DNA of 30,393 nucleotides from JBCDLI01 sp038745535 (GTDB lineage: Bacteria; Pseudomonadota; Alphaproteobacteria; Rhizobiales; Rhizobiaceae), in assembly GCA_038745535.1 (NCBI GenBank), contig JBCDLI010000027.1, positions 1-30,393 on the forward strand, written 5' to 3'. A program made the position numbers and the translations under genes. Each line of letters starts with the position of its first letter. Within the stretch, counting starts at the first letter, position 1. Below, piece by piece: positions 1 through 8,790 of the stretch. Below the pieces are notes generated by a model that was not told the DNA's origin, did not search any database, and worked only from the letters and a program-made list of their open reading frames with translations.

Positions 1-884
1 CCTGAGAATTCCACCACCAACTGGCGCAGAGTTTCGCCGCGCGCGGCTTCATCCAGAGCTGCCAACCGCGATGCGTAAACGCTGGCGGTCAAATCAATGA
101 ACCATTGCTGGGTCTGGATATCGACCTCGTAAGGCACCGGCCAGCGGGGCAGGCCCGTTACGTTTTTCACGCCACGCGCGAGCCAATCTTCATTCTTCAA
201 AACCGCGATGACGATTTCGGAGATGCCAAGTGTTGCAATCGCAAGGTAATCCGTGCGCAGGCCAAGCGAGATCTTTCCGATCAGCCACGCGACTGCTGCC
301 GCGATGCCACCGCCGACGATCCACGACAGAGTGATTGGGAGACCCAACCCGCCCATGAAGCCGGTGCGTGCAGGCTCAATTGCTTCAATCGCGCCGGTAG
401 CGTCTGCAAACATTGGGCGGATAACGAAATAGCCGATCACAATGGTCGCAAAAACCGCAAAGCCCTTCATCTTGCCACGTAAATTGGTGCCGAGAAAAAC
501 TGCAGTGACCGCCACAGCAGCTATCAGCAAGAACGCGACCAATAGGTCACGCCCACCGGCAGCGATTGCCTCAGTCACCGGCGGGTGCGCGACAAGCACT
601 GCGCTAACGCCGCCAAGTGCCGCAAATGCCATGACACCTGCGTTAAAGAGGCCAGCATAACCCCATTGCAGGTTTAGCCCCATGGCCATCACAGCTGAGA
701 CAAGGCTCATATTGAGGATCGCAAGCGCAACGGCGGGCGATTGAAAAAGACCCACCGCTACAAGCGCACCGCCGATGAACAGAAACGCCAATGGCGCGCG
801 CCACGGCGAAGCCGCTGCTTCCGTTGTCCGGGGTGCAGGCTTATCCGGCGAAGCGGCTGATGTAGTTTCAGGGGCTGCACTCAT
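1..884 (-). CDS. livM: Branched-chain amino acid ABC transporter permease, LivM family (partial, 3' end off window)
   Basis: Inner-membrane permease subunit of a HAAT-family ABC importer; it would pair with the LivH-like permease encoded just upstream. The reading frame begins at an ATG (882-884) and stays open to the left edge, so only about 294 N-terminal residues are seen. After about 30 polar Ala/Pro-rich residues come hydrophobic segments, then the family-typical stretch LRTDYLAIATLGISEIV (about residues 205-221), which marks LivM rather than LivH. It lies 13 bases after the livH stop, so it is the fourth gene of a minus-strand livGFHM operon. The transported substrate cannot be told from the permease; HAAT systems carry amino acids, urea or amides. 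Confidence 0.9.
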   Translation of the reverse strand, partial: MSAAPETTSAASPDKPAPRTTEAAASPWRAPLAFLFIGGALVAVGLFQSPAVALAILNMSLVSAVMAMGLNLQWGYAGLFNAGVMAFAALGGVSAVLVAHPPVTEAIAAGGRDLLVAFLLIAAVAVTAVFLGTNLRGKMKGFAVFATIVIGYFVIRPMFADATGAIEAIEPARTGFMGGLGLPITLSWIVGGGIAAAVAWLIGKISLGLRTDYLAIATLGISEIVIAVLKNEDWLARGVKNVTGLPRWPVPYEVDIQTQQWFIDLTASVYASRLAALDEAARGETLRQLVVEFS

Positions 885-897
885 GGCCGGACACCCG

Positions 898-1938
898 TCA
901 TTTGATTACCGCGCCGCGGAATATGCCCGTCGGTCTGACCAACAAAACGACGACAAGGATGATGAACGACACTGCAAACTTGTAGTCGGTCGAAAGAAGT
1001 TGGAGCAGGCCTTGCGGCTGAAACTCTTCTGGAACCACCCAACCTGCAAAGCGGCGGTAGGCGTAGGTGATCATGATCTCGGAAAACGCAACGATATAAC
1101 CGCCAACAACCGCACCAATCGGCTGACCAATGCCGCCCAGGATAGCGGCGGCAAAAATCGGCAGCAGCAGCTGGAAATAGGTGAAAGGCTTAAAGCTTTT
1201 ATCTAACCCGTAGAGTGCGCCAGCGATGGTCGCGAGCGCGGCTGCGATAATCCAAGTCACAAGCACAACGCGATCTGGATTGATGCCGGACAAACGCGCC
1301 AAATCTTCGTTATCGGAATAGGCGCGCATGGCCTTGCCCATCCGGCTTCGGTTCAAGAACAAAAACAAAGCGATGACGACCAGTATCGCGATCACCACGG
1401 TAATTGCCTGCGTGGTCTGAATAACCAATACTTCTTGTAGACCGCTCCACTCGCGGAATTCTCGCGCGCCGACGAGGAAGCGTTCGCCATCGGTGAAGCG
1501 ACGATCGTCTGTGCCCATGATAAAGCGAACGATAGCCGACAGCATAAACATTACGCCCACCGATGAGATCACCATCACTACGGGAGCGGCGCGCTTCTTG
1601 CGGTAAAATGCAAAGACTGACTTATCGATCAGGATAGCTGCAATCGCGGTGATGATGATCGCCGGAACGAGAGCGATGAGCGCGGTGGGCACCGGACCAG
1701 CGGAAATACCGAAAGCCTGAAGCGCCCATGTCAGCAAGATGACGGCCGCAGTGCCAAACGCCATCAGATCACCATGGGCAAAGTTCGCGAAGCGCAAAAT
1801 ACCAAAGACGAGCGTGACGCCAAGTGCACCAAGCGCGAGCTGTGAGCCGTAAGCTAGCGCTGGCACGAAGACGAAGTTTGCCATCAAAACGAGAGCGTTC
1901 AAAATGTCTGTTCCGGTGGGAATGAGAGAAGCTTCCAT
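898..1938 (-). CDS. livH: Branched-chain amino acid ABC transporter permease, LivH family
   Basis: Inner-membrane permease, the first of the two HAAT permeases. The N-terminal half carries the LivH hallmark GVTLVFGILRFANFAHGDLM, where LivH proteins usually read ...G.LRxxNFAHG. The cytoplasmic loop with SGINPDRV and the GGIGQPIGAVVGGY segment, which is thought to contact the ATPases, lie in the C-terminal half. At about 346 residues it is longer than classic LivH (about 300), the extra length lying in the loop around residues 130-165. The frame also opens at GTG 1947, which overlaps the livF stop by four bases. I prefer ATG 1938 because a G-rich stretch is better spaced ahead of it. Expression is probably coupled to livF. 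Confidence 0.92.
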   Translation of the reverse strand: MEASLIPTGTDILNALVLMANFVFVPALAYGSQLALGALGVTLVFGILRFANFAHGDLMAFGTAAVILLTWALQAFGISAGPVPTALIALVPAIIITAIAAILIDKSVFAFYRKKRAAPVVMVISSVGVMFMLSAIVRFIMGTDDRRFTDGERFLVGAREFREWSGLQEVLVIQTTQAITVVIAILVVIALFLFLNRSRMGKAMRAYSDNEDLARLSGINPDRVVLVTWIIAAALATIAGALYGLDKSFKPFTYFQLLLPIFAAAILGGIGQPIGAVVGGYIVAFSEIMITYAYRRFAGWVVPEEFQPQGLLQLLSTDYKFAVSFIILVVVLLVRPTGIFRGAVIK

Positions 1939-1943
1939 TGTCG

Positions 1944-2645
1944 TCACCCACCCAAGAAACTTTTACGCACTTCGGCATTAGCGAGCAGTTCTTCGCCGGT
2001 GCCTTCGCGCCAATTCTTACCCTGTACGAGCACGTATCCACGATCAGCGATCTCAAGGGCTTGGCGCGCGTTTTGTTCGACCATCAGTATGGCTATGCCC
2101 GTGTTGCGCACCTCAATGATCCGGTCGAAGAGCTCATCCATCACGATAGGTGAGACCCCCGCCGTCGGCTCATCAAGCGTTAGGACGGTCGGCTCCGTCA
2201 TCAGCGCACGGCCGACTGCTACCTGCTGGCGTTGACCGCCGGAGAGTTCCCCTGCCCGCTGGTTTCGCTTTTCATAAAGGATTGGAAACAGATCGTAGAT
2301 CTGCTGGATCGTCTTTTCGAAATTGTCCGTGCGAAGATACGCGCCCATCTCGAGATTTTCGCGAACGCTCATGGTCGCGAAAACATTGTTGGTCTGCGGC
2401 ACGAACGCGATCCCCTCGGCAATCCGGGCCTGCGGTTTCAGATCACCAATGTCTTTGCCACCCAGCGTAATCGAGCCCGACCGCATGGTCAGCATGCCGA
2501 GAAGCGCTTTCATGGCAGTGGATTTGCCAGCACCGTTGGGACCAACGATAACAGCGATTTCACCCTTTTCCACGCCGATTGTGCAGTCTTGTAAGATGTC
2601 GACTGCACCGTATCCACCGGTCATGTTTTCCCCGTGGAGGTACAT
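1944..2645 (-). CDS. livF: Branched-chain amino acid ABC transporter ATP-binding protein, LivF family
   Basis: One of the two cytoplasmic ATPases that power the importer. Walker A GPNGAGKS is at residues 35-42, the signature LSGGQ near 136 and Walker B followed by LDEPTAG near 158; the H-loop region is VEQN, typical of LivF. The length of 233 residues is normal for LivF. The start at 2645 shares one base with the livG stop. A second ATG seven codons in has a good GGGG upstream, but the first start restores the beta-strand that normally precedes the GYG turn. It belongs to the livGFHM operon. Confidence 0.95.
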   Translation of the reverse strand: MYLHGENMTGGYGAVDILQDCTIGVEKGEIAVIVGPNGAGKSTAMKALLGMLTMRSGSITLGGKDIGDLKPQARIAEGIAFVPQTNNVFATMSVRENLEMGAYLRTDNFEKTIQQIYDLFPILYEKRNQRAGELSGGQRQQVAVGRALMTEPTVLTLDEPTAGVSPIVMDELFDRIIEVRNTGIAILMVEQNARQALEIADRGYVLVQGKNWREGTGEELLANAEVRKSFLGG

Positions 2646-3436
2646 CAGGCGTCCACTCCGGCAGGCGCTTTGCGCGCCTTCACACCGCGTCCGAGGTAAG
2701 CCTCGATCACAGCGTCGTTGTTGCGCACTTCGGTGGCTGTGCCCTCGGCTAGAACAGCGCCCTCGGCCATCACGATCACGGGATCACAAAGCCGCCCGAT
2801 GAAGTCCATGTCGTGTTCGATCATGCAGAATGCGTAGCCGCGCTCACGATTGAGCCGCAGGATTGCATCGCCGATCTCGCGCAGCAGGCTGCGATTGACC
2901 CCTGCCCCAACTTCGTCGAGCAGCACGACCTTCGCATCCACCATCATGGTGCGGCCAAGTTCAACAAGCTTCTTCTGTCCGCCGGAAAGGTTGCCCGCGA
3001 GTTCCTGCGCAAGATGTGATAGATTGAGGAAGTCAATGACCTCCATCGCGCGTTCACGTATGGCCCTCTCCTCTCGCTTTACCTCGCCCCAAGAAAGCCA
3101 AGCGTTAAGCAGGCTTTCGCCTGACTGCTCTCCGGGAACCATCATCAGGTTTTCCAAAACAGTCAGTGAGGAGAACTCATGCGCGAGTTGAAATGTGCGC
3201 AGCAGCCCCATGTCAAATAGCTCGTGCGGATCGAGACCTGTCGCGTCCTCTCCGTCGAGCAGAATTTCGCCATTCGTCGGTTTGATGTTACCGGCGATGA
3301 TGTTGAAGAGTGTCGTCTTGCCAGCACCGTTTGGCCCGATAAGCCCCGTGATGGAGCCCTTCTTGATCGTGATCGACGCATCATTGACCGCGAGGACGCC
3401 GCCAAAGCGTTTGCTGACATTTCGAACTTCAATCAT
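2645..3436 (-). CDS. livG: Branched-chain amino acid ABC transporter ATP-binding protein, LivG family
   Basis: Second ATPase of the importer and the first gene of the operon. Walker A GPNGAGKT is at residues 34-41, LSGGQ near 150 and Walker B VVLLDE near 170. The H-loop MIEHDMDFI is the LivG form, against VEQN in LivF. It is 263 residues long. The residue after the Walker B glutamate is Val (DEVGAGVN) rather than the usual Pro, and the loop after the Q-loop region (VPGEQSGESLLNAW) is a variant form. The start ATG is followed directly by the expected MIEVRNVSKRFGG. The 98 bases upstream, to the end of proC, must hold the operon promoter, but I could not pick out a convincing one. Confidence 0.95.
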   Translation of the reverse strand: MIEVRNVSKRFGGVLAVNDASITIKKGSITGLIGPNGAGKTTLFNIIAGNIKPTNGEILLDGEDATGLDPHELFDMGLLRTFQLAHEFSSLTVLENLMMVPGEQSGESLLNAWLSWGEVKREERAIRERAMEVIDFLNLSHLAQELAGNLSGGQKKLVELGRTMMVDAKVVLLDEVGAGVNRSLLREIGDAILRLNRERGYAFCMIEHDMDFIGRLCDPVIVMAEGAVLAEGTATEVRNNDAVIEAYLGRGVKARKAPAGVDA

Positions 3437-3534
3437 GCGCGGAAAACGTTGCTGCTATCGCACTAGCTAAGAACAATCCACAGGCTTGTGCAATGCAAGA
3501 AATTTTCCGTCAACAGGGGGCCATCGGGCGAAGT

Positions 3535-4338
3535 TCAGCGTAATTTACGTGATCTTTCAGCTGCCGCCGCGACAGTTTTGGTCATAAGTTCGGTTAGGCC
3601 GTCGCCTTCGGCCATCAACACTTCGAGCCCAGCTTGAGTGGTGCCATTGGGGCTCGTAACCTGTTTCCGCAGAACCTCAGGCGTCTCTGCGCTCTCCTTC
3701 GCGTAGACCGCAGCGCCGTAGATTGTTTGCATCGCTAGCTTTGCCGAAAGTTCTTCGGTCAAGCCCGCTTGGACCCCCGCAGCTGTCATCGCCTCAATCA
3801 TGTGGAACAGATACGCCGGACCTGAACCGGAAACGCCGGTGACCGCATCCATCAGATCTTCGTCTTCGATGGTGGCGGTTTCTCCGATTACCGCCATGAG
3901 CTTTTCAACCGATGCCTTTTGTTCGTTGGTCACTGCGTGATTGAAATAGGTGATCAACATCCCCTGGCGGACTGCGGATGGCGTGTTTGGCATGACACGC
4001 GCAATTGCCGCCTCGGTTCCGAGATATTGGCTTAGCTTGTCAGTGCTAACGCCCGCGGCAACCGAGACAAAGGCAGGGTTAGAAAACCTGGCATAGGCCG
4101 GTGCGACGTCGGCCATGACCTGTGGCTTAACGGCGAGGAGGATGATGTCAGGCTGCAAATCGACGGGCAGATCATTTGCGCTCGTGACTGCGTGTGCACG
4201 GAGATCATTGGCGCGTGCGCGAAGCGTAGCATTCGGCTCCACCACGGAAACATCGGAGGGCCGGAGTACGCCTTCGGAGAGCCAACCCTGCAACATGGCA
4301 AATCCCATGTTTCCGCAACCGACCAGCACCAATCTCAT
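3535..4338 (-). CDS. proC: Pyrroline-5-carboxylate reductase
   Basis: Cytoplasmic enzyme for the last step of proline synthesis, reducing 1-pyrroline-5-carboxylate to L-proline with NAD(P)H. The Rossmann motif GCGNMG is at residues 7-12. The C-terminal catalytic dimerisation domain carries the family signature VSGSGPAYLF, and VTSPNGTT matches the proline-binding loop of the family. The length is 267 residues, as usual. The frame is open much further upstream, but ATG 4338 is preferred: GGAGG lies ten bases before it, and the protein then begins MRLVLVGCGNMG as in known ProC. It is alone on the minus strand between the liv operon and the polysaccharide genes, 65 bases after the polymerase gene. 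Confidence 0.96.
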   Translation of the reverse strand: MRLVLVGCGNMGFAMLQGWLSEGVLRPSDVSVVEPNATLRARANDLRAHAVTSANDLPVDLQPDIILLAVKPQVMADVAPAYARFSNPAFVSVAAGVSTDKLSQYLGTEAAIARVMPNTPSAVRQGMLITYFNHAVTNEQKASVEKLMAVIGETATIEDEDLMDAVTGVSGSGPAYLFHMIEAMTAAGVQAGLTEELSAKLAMQTIYGAAVYAKESAETPEVLRKQVTSPNGTTQAGLEVLMAEGDGLTELMTKTVAAAAERSRKLR

Positions 4339-4403
4339 GTCACGATGACCTCCGTTTGTCCGCGGCATAGGCTGCACCGAGGTGGCTGACAAGCAAAAGG
4401 CTG

Positions 4404-5726
4404 TTACTGCGTTCTGACCACGAAACGGTTTGTCATCCGCAAACCAAAAAGCGCAATGACAAGCGTGAGCCAAACCGGATCTGCTCGGCTGAAATAGAAA
4501 CTTTCGAGCGCTGCATTCATGCCAGTAAAGGCGACAATCATGAAGAAGAAGTCTGCCATGAGCTGATTTTCGCGCGTTTTGAGCGTGCGCGCGTAGGCAA
4601 CAGCTGGCGCGATGATAATGAGCCAAATTGAAACCAGAAGAGCAGGAAGGCCAAAGCTCAGCGCGATGTCCAAAAAGCCATTGTGACCGTGCACGATACT
4701 TCGCGGATTCCACTCCTGATCAAAATAACGCTCCGCGTTGTCTGTGGTCGCTGTATCCCAAAACCCGTCAAAACCGTATCCTGTCCAAGGGCGCGCGAAA
4801 ACGAAATCCTTTGCAAAGTTCCAGATTTCAGTGCGCCCGGTGAACGTCACCGTTTCGTTGAACGTCCGCAAGATGTCGTCGAAAAGCGGAACGAACGCGG
4901 TTCCGACCGTAAGCGCATGAATGCCAAATATGGCGAGCGCCACAGCGAACGCGCCAACACTACGCACTCCTGCGGCACCAAAACCCGCAACGAGCAAAAC
5001 AGCGATTGGCACAAGCGCTGCCGTGGTCTTTGATCCGCTTTTGTAGACGAAGATGCAGGCAGCGATACCAATGAGAAATCCGCTCCATTTCCAGCCCCGG
5101 CGCCAGAGATAAAATCCGGCAAATGCAATTGCCGCCATAACCGGCCCTGCCACGTTTTTGTGGGTGAAGAGGCCTCGCCAGAGACCGGAGTGCTGTGCTT
5201 CGACCTCGCCGCCTTGGTGAATAGCCGCCTGCGGCAGCAAGATGACACCGGCGAACGACAGAGCGATAACAACAGAGCCAGCAATCACAAGGAGACGCGA
5301 AAAGTCGTCAGCTTGACGCGGCAACACGACCAGCCCAGCAGCTGACACGATGCCGAAAAGCGTGAACAAATACGCTCTGATCGCAGCATCTGGGTCTGGC
5401 GCGTAGACAACTGAACCGGCGAGCAATGCTAGCATCGCAATCCACGAGAACGAGAGAAGCCTGACAACAGTGGCCACCGGAACGAGCAGAATACAGCCCA
5501 TGAACGTGGCTGCGAAAATAAGCGTAAAGCCGATCTGGTTGACGATATTTCCGCCGTCTGACGACTCTCCGCCAGCTGCGATCTTGGCTGCGGCGAATGG
5601 TTCAAGCGACACCCACAATACCAGCAGAACGGCAACCGCGATTACGCTTCGCAAGATGCCATTTGTCTGATCCAGCCAGACGCGAAGTGCCTCAGTCTGT
5701 TGGGTTGCGATACTGTTCGTTGACAT
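4404..5726 (-). CDS. O-antigen ligase / exopolysaccharide polymerase family protein (ExoQ/WaaL/Wzy-like)
   Basis: Polytopic inner-membrane protein of about 440 residues with roughly ten to twelve hydrophobic segments and one long periplasmic loop before HGHNGFLDIALSFG. That histidine-containing motif is typical of the Wzy_C/O-antigen ligase family. Upstream motifs WRGLFTHKN and TGRTEIW resemble those of ExoQ, which polymerises succinoglycan repeat units in rhizobia. With flippase, chain-length and glycosyltransferase genes nearby, repeat-unit polymerase is the likely role; a ligase role cannot be excluded from sequence. ATG 5726 overlaps the end of the upstream glycosyltransferase gene by 35 bases, suggesting coupled translation. 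A non-ATG start at 5753 is possible but would deepen the overlap. Confidence 0.85.
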   Translation of the reverse strand: MSTNSIATQQTEALRVWLDQTNGILRSVIAVAVLLVLWVSLEPFAAAKIAAGGESSDGGNIVNQIGFTLIFAATFMGCILLVPVATVVRLLSFSWIAMLALLAGSVVYAPDPDAAIRAYLFTLFGIVSAAGLVVLPRQADDFSRLLVIAGSVVIALSFAGVILLPQAAIHQGGEVEAQHSGLWRGLFTHKNVAGPVMAAIAFAGFYLWRRGWKWSGFLIGIAACIFVYKSGSKTTAALVPIAVLLVAGFGAAGVRSVGAFAVALAIFGIHALTVGTAFVPLFDDILRTFNETVTFTGRTEIWNFAKDFVFARPWTGYGFDGFWDTATTDNAERYFDQEWNPRSIVHGHNGFLDIALSFGLPALLVSIWLIIIAPAVAYARTLKTRENQLMADFFFMIVAFTGMNAALESFYFSRADPVWLTLVIALFGLRMTNRFVVRTQ

Positions 5727-6684
5727 AGCCAAATTCCGACAGCAGCCGCCCAAGCGCCACGTAGAGGTGATAGAAGCCGTTCAAAAACGAGCCGTGCTTA
5801 AGGTATGCAACGCCTGAGCGTGGTATTGCAGCACCTGCAAGCGCAATTGAACGTGCGATTGTAATGAGACGGCCAAAGGACTGTTTGGCGCGAGCGCGAT
5901 GCTCAATTCGAGCAGACAATTCGCCATTTCGAAGGGAGCGCTTGATGATCCAATCACGGGTGACGCGCGTCTCTGGAATTGTCTCATTGACCGGAGCTTC
6001 GTTGCACCACGCTAGGCGTTTGCCGTTTGCTTTTGCACGTCGAAGGAAGTCGGTGTCGCCACCGCCGGTGAAATTGAATGCCAAATCCATAAATGGCTGT
6101 GGCATCTGTCTTAAAACGTCGGCCCGCAGCAGTAGATTACCGGACGAATAAAGCGTTTCGACCGGGCCGGTTTCGCAATAATGCGGTGTGAAAACCGGAT
6201 GCGATTTCCACTTCTCTGGTGGGTTACCGAGGAACACCGGAATTTGCGGACCGCCGCAGATATCTGCTGAACATTCGTCCGCAGTCTGCTTCATGCCCTC
6301 CAACCAACTTGGTGACGCGATCTCGTCGTCGTCGAGCACCGCCACCCATTTCAGGTTTGGAAATTCGTTCAGACAGACGGACCATCCGGCATTGTAAGCT
6401 TGGCAATTGCCGCGCTCGTGGGCGACGATGACAAGTCCGTTGTATTCATTTTCGGAAAACAAAGGGCCGACCGCTTCGGCACCAGCTCGGTTTACACTCT
6501 CATTTTCAATGACAATGATCGCAGTCGTGGCGGCATCTATCTGATCGTGGACGCTTTCGATTGTGCGCAGCAGATGCTCCGGACGGCGAAAGGTCGGAAT
6601 GGTAACGGCTGTTTCGATATTTGCGGCGTCTAGGCCGGGGGACCGGACAAAGACGGATGCTCCACCGTGCTGTACGTCTTCCAT
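5692..6684 (-). CDS. Glycosyltransferase family 2
   Basis: Cytoplasmic GT-A fold sugar transferase of 330 residues, likely adding one sugar of the repeat unit from a nucleotide-sugar donor. The N-terminal nucleotide-binding strand VTIPTFRRPEHLLRTIESV begins near residue 28. The metal-binding acidic motif LDDDEI follows near 115 and the acceptor-side GGGDTDFL near 205. The C-terminal 90 residues are basic and partly amphipathic, perhaps for membrane association. The frame can start at TTG 6696, but ATG 6684 is preferred because a GGA-containing purine stretch precedes it. It is the first gene of a minus-strand pair with the polymerase and is divergent from the GT4 gene at 6824. Donor and acceptor sugars are unknown. 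Confidence 0.88.
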   Translation of the reverse strand: MEDVQHGGASVFVRSPGLDAANIETAVTIPTFRRPEHLLRTIESVHDQIDAATTAIIVIENESVNRAGAEAVGPLFSENEYNGLVIVAHERGNCQAYNAGWSVCLNEFPNLKWVAVLDDDEIASPSWLEGMKQTADECSADICGGPQIPVFLGNPPEKWKSHPVFTPHYCETGPVETLYSSGNLLLRADVLRQMPQPFMDLAFNFTGGGDTDFLRRAKANGKRLAWCNEAPVNETIPETRVTRDWIIKRSLRNGELSARIEHRARAKQSFGRLITIARSIALAGAAIPRSGVAYLKHGSFLNGFYHLYVALGRLLSEFGYVNEQYRNPTD

Positions 6685-6762
6685 CTTTCCATCCAAGAAC
6701 TACCGCAGCTTGTTATGGTCAATAGAAGGTTAAGCAAACGTATTGGCGTATAAATCAATTTT

Positions 6763-6776
6763 TGGGATTAATCCCA
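6763..6776. promoter_or_regulatory. Perfect 14-bp palindrome in divergent glycosyltransferase promoter region
   Basis: TGGGATTAATCCCA is its own reverse complement over all 14 bases. It sits in the 139-base AT-rich gap between two divergent glycosyltransferase genes, 47 bases before the plus-strand start and 78 bases before the minus-strand start. This is a natural position for an operator controlling both transcripts. There is no T-run or coding role to explain it as a terminator. I do not recognise a regulator for it; operator function is inferred. Confidence 0.45.
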
Positions 6777-6823
6777 TCTTCACGGCGATGCGGTAATTCG
6801 CTCTGCACAGGGCGCTAAATTCG

Positions 6824-8023
6824 ATGCATTTTGTCTTTTTAACATCTCTGGTTTCCTGCGGCCCTCCGGAAAGTGGCTACGAGATTGCCAACGCTGCAAT
6901 TATTGATGGCTTTCGTCGCGCAGGGCACATTGTGACCGAAATCGGCTTCAAATGGCCAAAGCGTGCGCTGTCTGATCCAGACAATACGGTTTGTCTCGGT
7001 GAAGTGGAATTGAAAACCGAGGGCGCATCGGGGTCTCAGAAAGTGCAATGGCTGCTGAAGGCGGTCGCCAACTCCATCACATTTGCTTCGGCTAAGCTCC
7101 GCGTCGTGAGCGAAAATGAAGTTTTATCGGCAATCGAGCGTGCTGCGCAACTCAACCGCAAAGTGGACGGTGTGATCCTCAATGGCGTGACGCTGGCTGG
7201 CGCATTTGAAAAGCTCTTGACCGCGAAGCCGTATATTTTTGTGGCGCACAATGTGGAGCACGTCTCCGCTCAACAAAATGCAGACGACGCGGCCGGAGCT
7301 GTGGAACAGCTGATGTATCGCCGCGAGGCAAAGTATTTGCAGGGCTTGGAAGCACGCCTGTGCGCTAAAGCCCAACACGTATTGACCCTAACCGATGAGG
7401 ACCGCCAAGGCCTCAATATTGCTGATGGCGAGCGCTCCACCACCGTCGCTCTCGTGACGCCGGCGGACGCCGAGAATGCGAATGCGGACCATCCTATCGC
7501 CTTCGATATCGGGCTGATCGGGTCTTGGACCTGGACGCCGAACCGCATCGGCCTCGAATGGTTCTTGCAAAAGGTCGTTCCCCAGCTGCCTGAAGAAATC
7601 TCAATTGCAGTCGCGGGCGACATGCCGCGCGGATTAGCCCAACGCGAAAAACGGGTTTTGTTTTTAGGGCGCGTTCTGGATGCAAAAGAGTTCTGCCGCC
7701 AGAACCGGGTTATTGCGCTTACCGCGCGTGCGGGAACCGGTGTACAATTAAAAACGATAGAAGCGTTCGAGATGGGGCTTCCATGCGTTGCAACACCATC
7801 GTCACTGCGCGGCATTAAAAATATACCGAGCAATGTGCTGGTTGCCAACGACGCCAAAACCTTTGCCATGGCGCTTGCTGCTCAGGCAAAAAGCCATTGG
7901 CTGGGCGAGTTGCCAAAGTCGGACGGCTTAGCTTTTCGCCAAGCGCAAATTGAGCAGATGGATAGAGCTATCGCGAAAGCGGTGTCGGTTTTTGCAGATG
8001 CTAGGGCGCGAGGCAGCGCATGA
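6824..8023 (+). CDS. Glycosyltransferase family 4 (GT-B fold)
   Basis: Putative sugar transferase of 399 residues. The C-terminal half shows a GT4 pattern: LIGSWTWTPNRIGLEWFL near 225-243, a VAGDMP strand, and the nucleotide-binding segment GVQLKTIEAFEMGLPCVAT near 305-323, where the Glu of KTIEAF corresponds to one of the EX7E glutamates. The N-terminal half (VFLTSLVSCGPPESGYEIAN, then IFVAHNVEH near 143) is the acceptor-binding domain. It heads a plus-strand set of three genes and overlaps wecG by four bases (ATGA). Only a weak ribosome site precedes the ATG. Sugar specificity is not readable. Confidence 0.87.
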   Translation: MHFVFLTSLVSCGPPESGYEIANAAIIDGFRRAGHIVTEIGFKWPKRALSDPDNTVCLGEVELKTEGASGSQKVQWLLKAVANSITFASAKLRVVSENEVLSAIERAAQLNRKVDGVILNGVTLAGAFEKLLTAKPYIFVAHNVEHVSAQQNADDAAGAVEQLMYRREAKYLQGLEARLCAKAQHVLTLTDEDRQGLNIADGERSTTVALVTPADAENANADHPIAFDIGLIGSWTWTPNRIGLEWFLQKVVPQLPEEISIAVAGDMPRGLAQREKRVLFLGRVLDAKEFCRQNRVIALTARAGTGVQLKTIEAFEMGLPCVATPSSLRGIKNIPSNVLVANDAKTFAMALAAQAKSHWLGELPKSDGLAFRQAQIEQMDRAIAKAVSVFADARARGSA

Positions 8024-8787
8024 ATCAGCATTTTGCACCATCAGATCTCCTGCCGACACTGCAGATGTTTGGTCTGGATGTGGTCGACACCACCTTGGAT
8101 CAAGTGGTCGGTCGACTCCTTGATGAGGTGAAGGCCAAACGGTTTCGGCGAGTCAACTTCGCCAATGCCAACAACGTGAACATCGCCCATCGCGATGGTG
8201 CTTTCCGGTCCGCGCTCACCAACAGCACTGTACTGCCCGATGGGATCGGTATGGATTTGGCGTGTCGGCTGCTTAACGGGCGGCGGTTTACGGCGGACCT
8301 AAACGGGACAGATCTGGTTCCAAAGCTTCTGGAGGCAGCCCCGCGAGGGACAACGATCGGATTGATTGGGGCGGCACCCGGCATCGCTGACAGGGCTGCG
8401 TCGTCGATTAACGAGCTTGCGCCGCAGGTCGATGTTCAACACGTTGCACACGGGTTTTTATCTGATGATGAGCGGCGCAAATTCGTTGCTGATCTTGCTC
8501 AAAGCCCCGTCGACATACTGCTGGTCGCGATGGGCACCCCGATGCAGGAAAAATGGGCTGCTCAAAACATTACTGCGAGCCACACCACGCTTGTTTTGAC
8601 GGTCGGAGCTCTCTTCGATTTTCTCTCGGGAAATGTTGATCGGGCGCCCAATTGGGTGCGCAAGTCGCGGTTTGAATGGGCTTACAGGCTGTCTCGCGAA
8701 CCGGGTCGTCTCTGGCAACGTTATCTCATCGGTAATGGTATTTTTCTTGCTCGCGCTCTGGCACTAAAGCTAAGCGGACGTTCCTAA
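8020..8787 (+). CDS. WecG/TagA/CpsF family glycosyltransferase
   Basis: GT26-family transferase of 255 residues. Enzymes of this family transfer N-acetylmannosamine, its uronic acid or glucose to lipid-linked sugars early in repeat-unit assembly. Family landmarks appear in order: NANNVNIAHRD, VLPDGIGMDLACRL, LNGTDLVPKL, the MGTPMQEKW motif, TVGALFDFLSG and the C-terminal RAPNWVRKSRFEWAYRL with EPGRLWQRY. The C-terminal basic and aromatic residues fit membrane attachment. It overlaps the upstream GT4 stop by four bases and ends three bases before the next start, so the three genes are probably one translational unit. The exact donor sugar is not determined. Confidence 0.93.
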   Translation: MNQHFAPSDLLPTLQMFGLDVVDTTLDQVVGRLLDEVKAKRFRRVNFANANNVNIAHRDGAFRSALTNSTVLPDGIGMDLACRLLNGRRFTADLNGTDLVPKLLEAAPRGTTIGLIGAAPGIADRAASSINELAPQVDVQHVAHGFLSDDERRKFVADLAQSPVDILLVAMGTPMQEKWAAQNITASHTTLVLTVGALFDFLSGNVDRAPNWVRKSRFEWAYRLSREPGRLWQRYLIGNGIFLARALALKLSGRS

Positions 8788-8790
8788 CCA

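Noticed and set aside
105..660. Two plus-strand open frames at the left edge (125 and 72 residues)
   Set aside because: They are antisense to livM, which reads through the left edge with clear LivM motifs.
3437..3534. Possible promoter for the liv operon (TTGCAT/CTTGCA-like elements)
   Set aside because: No -10 box at acceptable spacing could be paired with these, so no promoter is claimed.
4339..4713. N-terminal extension of the proC frame by about 125 residues
   Set aside because: It overlaps the polymerase coding sequence, has no homology to ProC N-termini, and a strong GGAGG marks the internal ATG at 4338.
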